38,764 nt of DNA from CAZNQW01 sp964575225 (GTDB lineage: Bacteria; Chloroflexota; Anaerolineae; JAAYZQ01). The stretch lies in assembly GCA_964575225.1 (NCBI GenBank), contig CAZNQW010000009.1:1-38764 (forward strand). The letters are read 5' to 3'. Positions 24,895 to 31,755 of the stretch are shown piece after piece (the stretch's first letter is position 1; every line of letters begins with the position of its first letter). The position numbers and the translations under genes are program-made. Under the pieces are notes generated by a model that saw only the letters and a list, made by a program, of their open reading frames with translations, searched no databases and had not been told where the DNA came from.

Positions 24895-25674
24895 TTACGA
24901 AAAAAGCATCACAGCCATCGCCCCGATGATGAGAAAAGGCCCATAGGGAATGGCCGTAAAGAGATGATAGCGCCGCAGAACAATGGCCTGCACCAAGAGG
25001 ACGACCACCCCACCCAGGCCGCCCAACAGGATGGCCCAGAACAAGGCCGGGAGCACATCGGGAAAACCCAGAGCCAGGCCGATAAAAAGACCGAGGCGGA
25101 CATCGCCAAAGCCAAAAGCGACGGCGTTCACATCCTTACCCCGTCGCTTGCTCCACAGCTTGACAAAAAGTACGCCGCCCAGGTATATCAGAAACAGCAA
25201 ACCAAAACCCAACGCCCCACCGACAAGGGCCTGGCGGTAGAAATGGGGGGTGGGATGGATCAGGCTCCCCAAGAGGGCCAATCCCCAAGCCGGATACATC
25301 ACAACATTCAAGATCAGGCGGTGCTCCAGGTCGATGACCATGACCAGTACAAAAATGGTGGTGTAGACGATGTACAGGAGAAACAACTCAATCGGACCGT
25401 CTCTGCCGACCCAGTGCCAGAGGAAGGCATAGAGCGCACCGGTCGCGATTTCGGTCAGGGGATGCCGCAGGGGAATGGGCGCGCCACAATGGGGACAATT
25501 GGGCCGAAAAGACAGGTAGGCCAAAGTGGCGATCCAGGCACGGCGTGGGCGGGGTCGCTCGCAATAGGGGCAAAAGGGAACTTTCCTCAGCCGCCGCCAA
25601 CGGGGCAGTTGGTCGGCGCAGAGGTTGAGGAATGCCCCCACCAGCACACCTAAAAAGAAAAGAAGAACGATCAC
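24895..25674 (-). CDS. pilD: Prepilin peptidase (type IV leader peptidase)
   Basis: This is a 259-residue polytopic aspartic protease of family A24 that cleaves prepilin leaders and usually methylates the new N-terminus. The N-terminal tetracysteine site is CPYC (Cys35/38) and CPHC (Cys60/63). The catalytic aspartates lie in VIDLEHRLI and in GFGDVRLG (the GxGD motif). About seven membrane helices are visible. It is likely to process Flp, TadE and TadG, whose genes lie about 22 kb away on the other strand. The GTG start at 25674 directly abuts the TPR gene's stop codon, with GAGGTG upstream, so translation is coupled. Confidence 0.93.
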   Translation of the reverse strand: MIVLLFFLGVLVGAFLNLCADQLPRWRRLRKVPFCPYCERPRPRRAWIATLAYLSFRPNCPHCGAPIPLRHPLTEIATGALYAFLWHWVGRDGPIELFLLYIVYTTIFVLVMVIDLEHRLILNVVMYPAWGLALLGSLIHPTPHFYRQALVGGALGFGLLFLIYLGGVLFVKLWSKRRGKDVNAVAFGFGDVRLGLFIGLALGFPDVLPALFWAILLGGLGGVVVLLVQAIVLRRYHLFTAIPYGPFLIIGAMAVMLFS

Positions 25675-26124
25675 CTAGCCATGCACCTCGCGTTTACTCT
25701 CTGTCGAGAGTTCATCCGCAAGCTCTTCGATCTGTCCACGAACAGCATCCAACCAGAACTCATCCTGGCCCGTCTCCAGATATCGTTCGAAATCGGAAAT
25801 CGCCCGGGGCAAATCTCCATGCAGCTTGAGGGCCAACCCACGGTTGAGATAGGCATCACTCCACTCTGGATCGAGTTCGATCACACGACCGAGATCCTCG
25901 ATGGCCCGGGAAAAGTCGCTGATTTCCCGCCAGTAGAGCACGCCACGGCTGAAATAGGCCTGTGCATAGCCTGGATCCAGCACGACGGCCCGGGTGTAAT
26001 ATTCCACGGCGGACCAGTGCTCTTGTGCACTGCCATAGAGATTTCCATAATGGCGGTGAACGTCGGCCCACCTACGGTAGAACCGGGCAAGAGCCCAACG
26101 CCAGATTTTCCCGAAAAGGCTCAT
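25675..26124 (-). CDS. TPR protein
   Basis: This is a 149-residue protein with about three tetratricopeptide repeats. The repeat signatures are AVEYYTRAVVLDPGYAQAYF, AIEDLGRVIELDPEWSDAYL and AISDFERYLETG. There is no signal peptide, but a short basic, aromatic N-terminus. TPRs mediate protein contacts. TadD, the TPR subunit of Tad systems, is absent from the main operon; this protein, placed right before the prepilin peptidase, is a candidate for that role by position only. The start at 26124 has GAGGGTAGG immediately before it. Confidence 0.8.
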   Translation of the reverse strand: MSLFGKIWRWALARFYRRWADVHRHYGNLYGSAQEHWSAVEYYTRAVVLDPGYAQAYFSRGVLYWREISDFSRAIEDLGRVIELDPEWSDAYLNRGLALKLHGDLPRAISDFERYLETGQDEFWLDAVRGQIEELADELSTESKREVHG

Positions 26125-26167
26125 CCTACCCTCTCACTTGCGAGCCATCGCCCCGATCGCGTGCGCC

Positions 26168-26692
26168 TCATTCATACCGCGCCCTTTTGACCCGCAATCC
26201 CCGCCAGCCACACTCCGGGTTTCGGCAGCGGTAGCGGACCACCGGCACGATCACATTCACCAACCGGTCGATAGGCCGCCGGTGAACGCGGTGCAACCTC
26301 CCTCCACACTTGGGGCAAACGCGCGCGGTAAAACGTTCCATGGTCATCAGCCGCCAGCGGCCGCGGAGAAAAAGCAGAACCAAGGCAGCGATGAGCAGGG
26401 TGCCGCCTATCACGTCCGAGAAGGTGAGTCCCTGCAGGAAATTTCCTACACGGCGAAGGAATCCAGATCCAGCGGTCTTGAGTCCTTCGAGGCCCGCCGC
26501 CCACCAATCCGCCACCAGCTCCCGGAGTTGCACCTGCTCCACGAGCAAGAAAAGGCCCACTAGGATGGCCAACACGACCACCAACTCGAACCGCCACTCG
26601 GACCAGAAATCGATTAGACGTTGCCCGGGTCCGAGCCGGTCCCTCGTGCGATCGGTAGTGCGAGAAGGGGGGGACTCGCCTCGATCTGCCAT
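26168..26692 (-). CDS. Membrane protein with C-terminal zinc-ribbon-like domain
   Basis: This is a 174-residue unrecognised protein. Two hydrophobic helices (about residues 35-55 and 93-112) frame a loop. The soluble C-terminus carries CPKCGGRL and, later, CRNPEC, a likely four-Cys zinc site. The start ATG at 26692 lies 4 bp after the stop of the peptidase gene, so it is co-translated. An in-frame extension into the peptidase gene is not used. The function is unknown; the zinc ribbon could bind nucleic acid or protein at the membrane. Confidence 0.7.
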   Translation of the reverse strand: MADRGESPPSRTTDRTRDRLGPGQRLIDFWSEWRFELVVVLAILVGLFLLVEQVQLRELVADWWAAGLEGLKTAGSGFLRRVGNFLQGLTFSDVIGGTLLIAALVLLFLRGRWRLMTMERFTARVCPKCGGRLHRVHRRPIDRLVNVIVPVVRYRCRNPECGWRGLRVKRARYE

Positions 26693-26696
26693 CAGG

Positions 26697-27689
26697 TTAC
26701 AACTCGATAGGGTTCGCCAGGAAAGCAAGCAGCAGCTTGACCGAGTTCTCCACGTCTTCCAGATCCACCACTTCCGATGGCGTATGGACGTAACGAGTGG
26801 CCACCGAAACGCAACCGGCGGCAACTCCCTCTTGACTCAATTGGATGGCCATCGCATCGGTCGTACCGCGGTCCAGCACCTCCAGTTGATAGGGAATGCC
26901 CTTTGCCTCAGCCGCATCAATCAACAAGTCCTTGATCTTTGGATGGGAAAGCATCCCGCTATCCATCACTTTGATGCAAGGGCCGGCGCCCAGCTTCATG
27001 GCCATTTTGGGCGCTTCGGGTGTATCGGCTGCCACCGTCACATCCAAGGCAATTCCAACCTCGGGTGACAGGCCAAAAGCACTCGTCCGCGCCCCGCGCA
27101 AGCCCACCTCTTCCTGCACACTGAACACAAAATACACGTCGTGCAGCGAGCCGACCAATTGCCGTAGGGTTTCGATTAGAATCACGCAGCCGATACGATC
27201 GTCCATGGCCTTGGCGGCTACCCGTGTCCCCAATTCGGTCATGGGCCGAACAAAGCTCACGGCCTGCCCCAGTCGAGATCGGGCATCCTCGTGACTTTTG
27301 GCGCCGACATCGACGTACAGCTTCGAGATGTCGGGCTCCTTGCGAAAGGCGCTCCCATCCTCGGGGGCCATGATTCCCATGGCCCCATCGGCAAACTGAA
27401 CCCGGCTACCCACCAACGTCATCGGATTCACTCCACCGATGGGTTGAGCCCGCAAAAAGCCCTGCTTGTCCACATAGCTGATGATCAAGCCAATCTCATC
27501 CATGTGGGCTGCCAGCATGACCTTCTTGCCGTTGCCCGCGCCCAGTTTTCTTACAATCAGGTTGCCCAGGACGTCGACACGGATCTCGTCCGCGAGGGGT
27601 TCCACCTCGGCGCGGATGATCTCACGGATTTGCTCCTCGTGGCCCGAGGGCCCATACGCTTCGGTTAGTTTTTTGATCAGATCTTTCAC
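26697..27689 (-). CDS. M42 family aminopeptidase, copy C
   Basis: This is a 330-residue M42 (FrvX/TET-like) metallo-aminopeptidase. The metal and catalytic residues are all present: LAAHMDEIGL (His/Asp), MDDRIGC (bridging Asp), QEEVGLRGA (catalytic and metal Glu), ALDVT (Asp) and YVHTPSEVV (His). M42 enzymes assemble as dodecamers with two metal ions and trim peptides from proteasome-like breakdown; some are glucanases or acylpeptide hydrolases by annotation only. GTG 27689 follows GAGGAG. It is the third of three tandem paralogues, 59 bp after copy B. Confidence 0.92.
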   Translation of the reverse strand: MKDLIKKLTEAYGPSGHEEQIREIIRAEVEPLADEIRVDVLGNLIVRKLGAGNGKKVMLAAHMDEIGLIISYVDKQGFLRAQPIGGVNPMTLVGSRVQFADGAMGIMAPEDGSAFRKEPDISKLYVDVGAKSHEDARSRLGQAVSFVRPMTELGTRVAAKAMDDRIGCVILIETLRQLVGSLHDVYFVFSVQEEVGLRGARTSAFGLSPEVGIALDVTVAADTPEAPKMAMKLGAGPCIKVMDSGMLSHPKIKDLLIDAAEAKGIPYQLEVLDRGTTDAMAIQLSQEGVAAGCVSVATRYVHTPSEVVDLEDVENSVKLLLAFLANPIEL

Positions 27690-27748
27690 AGGGTTTCTCC
27701 TCTGGTAGTAAACATATGGGATGGACTCAATGCCGTCCCCCGGCCTTA

Positions 27749-28789
27749 TCAGGCCGCCGACCAACGCTCGGGCAGGGCCTTCAGAGCGGCTTTGAGCAGG
27801 GTCACCAGGTGGTCATAGTCGTTCATGCTCAACAGGGTCACCGGCGAATGGATGTACCGGCAGGGAACCGCCACGGCAACGGAGGGCACACCCGTTCGCG
27901 ACAGGTGGATGGCCCCGGCATCGGTACCGCCCACCCCCGGCTGTTTGATCTGGTAGGGCACATCCAGCTCGCCGGCCCGATCGATCAGCAGTTGCACCAG
28001 GCGTCCATCGGCAATAAACGAACGATCCATAACCGTGATCGCCGGGCCTTGGCCCAAGATGGTGGTCGGACTCACGTCCGACTCTTTGGGCATGTCGTCG
28101 CACACGGTGCCTTCCAAGGCGAAGGCCAAGTCGGGTTCGATGCGATAGGCAGCCACTCGCGCGCCCCGCAGGCCCACCTCCTCCTGAGCACTAAAGGCCA
28201 GATAGAGATCAACCTCGAATTCGTCCTCAACGAGAGCCGCAGCAATGGCACAACCGGCCCGATCGTCAAAAGCCTTGCCCTTGACGATCCGCAGCCCATC
28301 CTCGGCAAGCACCTCAAACTGGGTGTCAAATATCGCATACTCTCCAAGTTCAACCGAACCTTTGGCCTCATCCTCGCTGGTCGCGCCAATGTCAATGGTC
28401 AGTTGGTCCATCGAGATCACATTCTGGCGTTGATCCGGCTTGGTCAAATGCACGGGCGGCGCGATGATCACGCCCGGGATCCGCTTTTCGCCCACCAGAA
28501 CGCCCTTGGCCAGGAGCAAGCGCTCATCCACACCGCCCACGGCGCGAAATCCCAATAACCCGTTCTTTTCGATGCGGGTGATCATCAACCCGACCTCATC
28601 GGTGTGCGCATCGATCATCACCTTGAGCCGGGGCTCGGGGCCCACGCCTCGCTTGAAAGCGATCAGATTGCCCAGCGCGTCCACTTGCAGATCGTCCACC
28701 CGCCCCTTTAACGTCCGGGCCAACAATCGTACCACCTCGCCCTCGCAGCCAGAGGGCCCAAAGGCATTGGATAGTTCTTTTAGCAGCAA
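27749..28789 (-). CDS. M42 family aminopeptidase, copy B
   Basis: This is a 346-residue M42 peptidase with IDAHTDEVGLM, DDRAGCAIAA, QEEVGLRGA and YIHSPVTLL. The position that is Asp in copies A and C is Glu here (ALEGTVCDD), as in SgcX-like members, so its metal site or specificity may differ. The start is a TTG at 28789, the only one compatible with the family N-terminus, preceded by AGGAGG. It follows copy A by 9 bp. The three copies have clearly diverged and are not a recent duplication. Confidence 0.9.
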   Translation of the reverse strand: MLLKELSNAFGPSGCEGEVVRLLARTLKGRVDDLQVDALGNLIAFKRGVGPEPRLKVMIDAHTDEVGLMITRIEKNGLLGFRAVGGVDERLLLAKGVLVGEKRIPGVIIAPPVHLTKPDQRQNVISMDQLTIDIGATSEDEAKGSVELGEYAIFDTQFEVLAEDGLRIVKGKAFDDRAGCAIAAALVEDEFEVDLYLAFSAQEEVGLRGARVAAYRIEPDLAFALEGTVCDDMPKESDVSPTTILGQGPAITVMDRSFIADGRLVQLLIDRAGELDVPYQIKQPGVGGTDAGAIHLSRTGVPSVAVAVPCRYIHSPVTLLSMNDYDHLVTLLKAALKALPERWSAA

Positions 28790-28798
28790 AGCTTCCTC

Positions 28799-29875
28799 CT
28801 ACTCCTCGCCATCCTCAAGGCCCAGATCCCAAGCCAGGCTGGCCATGAACTCCCCGTCCAAACCGGAGATGAACCCCGCCAACAGGCGGCCCGTCCTCTC
28901 CACATCCTTGACCGATACCGTCTCCACCGGTGTGTGCATGTTTCGCAGGGGAATGCCGATCAGGCCCGCAGGGATGCCCTCCCGTGTGATCTGGATGGCA
29001 TAGGCATCGGTGCCGCCTGGGCGGGGATCGGGTTCCAGGTCATAGGGGATTTCCATCCGCTTGGCAGCCTCTTCCAAGGCCTTTTGCAATTTGGGATGGA
29101 AATTGGGACCCATGGCAAGGACCGGTCCCTTGCCCAGCTCATGGGTATATTCATCGGGCGTGCCCGGCTGTTTGCCAAAGGTCACGTCAATGGCAATGCC
29201 CACGTCGGGTTCGAGTCCGTAGACGCTGGTGATGGCGCCTTTGTACCCCATCTCTTCCTGAACCGTCGCCACGGCAATCACATCCCACTGGTGGTGCATT
29301 TTGGTCAGGGCCTCCAAGCAGACCGCGCTGGCTGCCACCGACGCCCGGTTGTCCAGAGCCTTGCCGGCCACCAATCCGCCCTTCAGATCCACCAGCTTGC
29401 GGTTCATGGTGACCAAATCGCCCACACGCACCCACTGGCTGATTTCGTCGGCCGACAACCCAACGTCAATCAGCAGCTTGTCCGAAGGGATGGGCTTGTC
29501 TCGTTCAGTGGCCGGTAGTACATGGGGAGGGCGCGCACCAATGATGCCCGGCAGCGTGCGCCGCCCGTGCACCCGCACCTCTTGGCCCAACAGCACCCGG
29601 TCATCATAGCCACCCACCTGATGAAAGTGCAAAAAGCCTTCTTCAATATCCGATACGATCAGGCCGATTTCGTCCATGTGGGTGGCAATCAACAAACTGG
29701 GGCGGGGCTCGGGGCCGATCCCTCGCTTCAAAGCGATGACATTGCCCAGAGTGTCAACTCGCACCTGGTCGGCAAAGCGACCAAACTCGGCGAGCACGAT
29801 TTCCCGAACCTCTTGCTCATACCCAGAGACCCCATCGGCCTCCGAAAGGCGCCTCAGCAATGGGACAATCTCCAC
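28799..29875 (-). CDS. M42 family aminopeptidase, copy A (first of three)
   Basis: This is a 358-residue M42 peptidase with IATHMDEIGL, DNRASVAASA, QEEMGYKGA, AIDVT and NMHTPVETV. The full set of ligands is intact, with Asn in place of the second Asp of the DDR motif. A GTG at 29875 follows AAAGGGG with good spacing; an upstream in-frame ATG adds ten unlike residues. It is the first gene of a minus-strand run with a consensus promoter 48 bp ahead. The C-terminal tail (LEDGEE) is acidic. Confidence 0.92.
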   Translation of the reverse strand: MEIVPLLRRLSEADGVSGYEQEVREIVLAEFGRFADQVRVDTLGNVIALKRGIGPEPRPSLLIATHMDEIGLIVSDIEEGFLHFHQVGGYDDRVLLGQEVRVHGRRTLPGIIGARPPHVLPATERDKPIPSDKLLIDVGLSADEISQWVRVGDLVTMNRKLVDLKGGLVAGKALDNRASVAASAVCLEALTKMHHQWDVIAVATVQEEMGYKGAITSVYGLEPDVGIAIDVTFGKQPGTPDEYTHELGKGPVLAMGPNFHPKLQKALEEAAKRMEIPYDLEPDPRPGGTDAYAIQITREGIPAGLIGIPLRNMHTPVETVSVKDVERTGRLLAGFISGLDGEFMASLAWDLGLEDGEE

Positions 29876-29922
29876 GCAGCTATTCCCCTTTCTTCCGAAT
29901 TGCAAATGGGACTTGCCCGTCG

Positions 29923-29951
29923 ATTATAGTTCCAATGGTCGTTCTTGTCAA
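29923..29951 (-). promoter_or_regulatory. Fully consensus promoter of the M42/TPR/prepilin-peptidase operon
   Basis: On the minus strand TTGACA (29951-29946), exactly 17 bp and TATAAT (29928-29923) match the sigma-70 consensus at 12 of 12. The remaining gap to 30078 contains a small GC palindrome near 30054-30080 and nothing else clear. Confidence 0.9.
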
Positions 29952-30078
29952 CTCGGATTCGGATCAACCGGAAATTCGGGCGCATTCCCCAGTGGCTCAC
30001 ACCCCCGTCCCAGGGTGTTGTCCGCCCGACATCCAGCACACAGAATCCCCCAAGGCGGGGAGCCGAGAGCGCTCGCCG

Positions 30079-30399
30079 TTATGTCCTGTAAAAACCTGGG
30101 TTGTACTCGGGGAAACCCGTCGTCACCCAGAGCTTACCGGCCTGCGGCAGAGATCCCACGCCAGGAACCGTGCTCCCCTCCCGATACAGCTCACTCGAGG
30201 GTGGGGCGCCATTCAACGGCAAGGGGGCCTTGTCCCAGTTCTCTCGAAGAACCAGGCTGGCAAAACCCAGACAATACAAAAACGAGATGGCCACCAGGAT
30301 GACGAGCAGAATGGCCAGGGCCAGTTGCTGTTCATCGTTCAGTTGGATTTTGGGGCGCGGCAGCTTCCACGTCCTCAGCTTTGATGACAAATGCTTCAT
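30079..30399 (-). CDS. Small single-pass membrane protein of unknown function
   Basis: This is a 106-residue protein: a basic cytoplasmic N-terminus, one helix (ALAILLVILVAISFLYCLGF, about residues 27-46), and an external Pro/Gly-rich tail. Not recognised. Its overall layout (basic tail, helix, short external part) mirrors the N-terminus of the upstream Thr-rich protein, with which it shares a transcript (18-bp gap). ATG 30399 lacks a clear ribosome-binding site. Confidence 0.6.
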   Translation of the reverse strand: MKHLSSKLRTWKLPRPKIQLNDEQQLALAILLVILVAISFLYCLGFASLVLRENWDKAPLPLNGAPPSSELYREGSTVPGVGSLPQAGKLWVTTGFPEYNPGFYRT

Positions 30400-30417
30400 G
30401 TTCGATTGAACGGCTAT

Positions 30418-31104
30418 CTAGGCTCGATTGCCCATGAAAGGCAGCGGAATCAATAGGCTGCTTCCCTCCGCAGGTATAGCCGTATCGGTGGGCGTCGCCG
30501 TGTCCGTCGGAGTCGCGGTGTCGGTGGGCGTTGCCGTGTCCGTTGGAGTCGCCGTATCGGTGGGAGTTGCCGTGTTCGTCGGCGTCGGCGTATCGGTAGT
30601 CGTAGGCGCCGCCGTGTCGGTCGGTGTCGCCGTGGACGTGTCTGTAGCCGTAGGCGTCGCTGTATCGGTCGGCGTAAAGCTGGCCGTCGGTGTCGGTGTG
30701 AACGTGTGGGTGGGCGTCGATGTGGGTGTGGCAGTAGGCGTCACACTGGGCATCCACACAATAGTCGGCGTGGATGTTGCCGTCCCGGTGGCGCTTGGTT
30801 GGGGCACAGCTGTGTCTGTTGGAGGCATGATGGACGGTGTCATGGTCGGCACCCACGTTTCCGTCGGCGTCAAGGAGGGAACACGCGTCCACGTAGAAAT
30901 CGGGGCAGGAGTGAGGCTGGGCGGTGCCAAGATCAAGAGCGTGAACCCTGTACAATAACAGGGAAGGGTCAGCAGGATAATGCCGATCAAGACTGCATAA
31001 ATCTTTTGTCGATACTCGGGCAAGCCACGGAACCATTCGATCATTGATCCGTTATCGTCCGCCGCAGCGATCCGCTCCTTTTTGATTGATCCCAGTCGAA
31101 ACAT
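30418..31104 (-). CDS. Membrane-anchored Thr/Pro-repeat surface protein
   Basis: This is a 228-residue protein. A cytoplasmic N-terminus (about 30 residues) and one helix (KIYAVLIGIILLTLPCYCTGFTLL region) lead to a long external region built of DTATPT repeats. It ends in a short hydrophobic tail (SSLLIPLPFMGNRA). Such Thr-rich stalks are likely O-glycosylated spacers. The start at 31104 would leave a leader of only about 8-9 nt after the predicted transcription start; an internal ATG at 31044 is an alternative but also has no good ribosome-binding site. No catalytic domain is seen. Confidence 0.65.
   Translation of the reverse strand: MFRLGSIKKERIAAADDNGSMIEWFRGLPEYRQKIYAVLIGIILLTLPCYCTGFTLLILAPPSLTPAPISTWTRVPSLTPTETWVPTMTPSIMPPTDTAVPQPSATGTATSTPTIVWMPSVTPTATPTSTPTHTFTPTPTASFTPTDTATPTATDTSTATPTDTAAPTTTDTPTPTNTATPTDTATPTDTATPTDTATPTDTATPTDTAIPAEGSSLLIPLPFMGNRA
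30479..30740 (-). repeat. 18-bp tandem repeats encoding DTATPT
   Basis: Units of 18 bp such as GCCGTATCGGTGGGCGTC repeat from 30479. Two variants alternate, giving a 36-bp super-unit over the first six copies, then decay. Alternation and decay suggest past unequal crossing-over or slippage; length may vary between strains. Confidence 0.8.
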
Positions 31105-31118
31105 CCTGCTGGATCCCG

Positions 31119-31147
31119 ATCATAACATCTAATGATGCCCTTGTCAA
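31119..31147 (-). promoter_or_regulatory. Near-consensus promoter of the Thr-rich protein operon
   Basis: On the minus strand TTGACA (31147-31142), 17 bp and TATGAT (31124-31119). It matches 11 of 12 positions. A short inverted repeat (31140-31145 with 31151-31156) covers the -35 box and could be an operator. Confidence 0.82.
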
Positions 31148-31156
31148 AAAGACAAG

Positions 31157-31600
31157 ACGATGGGCAGTCACACACAGGTTGCTGCCGATAGTGTAACTCT
31201 CGGTGGGAATCGTAAATTCGGTTGTTCCGTCGCCGAGTTTTGCAGGGTGGCGTAGTAGCTTTTTCCCATGCTTACGAGAGACGGTCAAGTTCCCATGGCG
31301 CTCGCAGTGACGCCTGAACGCCTTCGCACAGATAAACCAAGCGAGCAACGCATCAGATTCGGGGGGCTCCGGGGGCGTGGGGGCCTCGGTAGGCCCCCAC
31401 AAAGAATCCCACCGACTTGTATAAACAACCGTTGTGGCCTTGTCTTTTGACGGAAGACTGTTTGCTCCGCCAGATCGCACGGGATCTGGCGATCCCGCGC
31501 TTTTTGCGGCGGATGGCAACCAAAGGTTGCACGCGATCCGCCGCGAGCCCAACGTAGGTGAAACCTGACTTTGCAACAGCCCTGCTGTCAAACGGAAAAA
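31157..31600. other. Intergenic region with strong palindromes
   Basis: No credible gene here. Perfect stems: 31377-31386/31391-31400 (10 bp, 4-nt loop), 31469-31476/31483-31490 (8 bp), and a two-part hairpin 31506-31514/31536-31544 (9 bp) enclosing 31516-31521/31525-31530 (6 bp). The dense palindromes suggest a decayed mobile or repeat element (MITE- or REP-like) or a non-coding RNA. A minus-strand frame (31052-31696) crosses it but overlaps the start of the neighbour and lacks a ribosome-binding site. Confidence 0.45.
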
Positions 31601-31603
31601 ACC

Positions 31604-31632
31604 TTGACTTTTCGTTTCTTTGCAGCTAGAAT
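31604..31632 (+). promoter_or_regulatory. Promoter of the transglutaminase-like gene
   Basis: TTGACT (31604-31609), 17 bp and TAGAAT (31627-31632). It matches 10 of 12 positions. The leader is about 117 nt and unremarkable. Confidence 0.75.
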
Positions 31633-31755
31633 AAGGTACCTCACCGGGGGTATGGTGATTGCGGCAGGACGAGATACTCGAAAGGACACCCGACATACCA
31701 GAAGGATTCGGACGTCGGGTTGCCCATTTTCCTAATGAGCTAGAAAGAAGGCTCG

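Noticed and set aside
30479..30740. CRISPR array
   Set aside because: The repeats are 18 bp and directly adjacent without spacers, and they are in frame with a Thr-rich protein.
30428..30958. 176-codon Val/Gly-repeat frame on the plus strand
   Set aside because: It is the mirror of the DTATPT repeats. The minus-strand reading has a membrane anchor, a promoter and a sensible layout.
31052..31696. 214-codon minus-strand frame in the intergenic region
   Set aside because: It overlaps the start of the Thr-rich protein gene and the promoter of the transglutaminase gene, has no ribosome-binding site and runs through several perfect palindromes.
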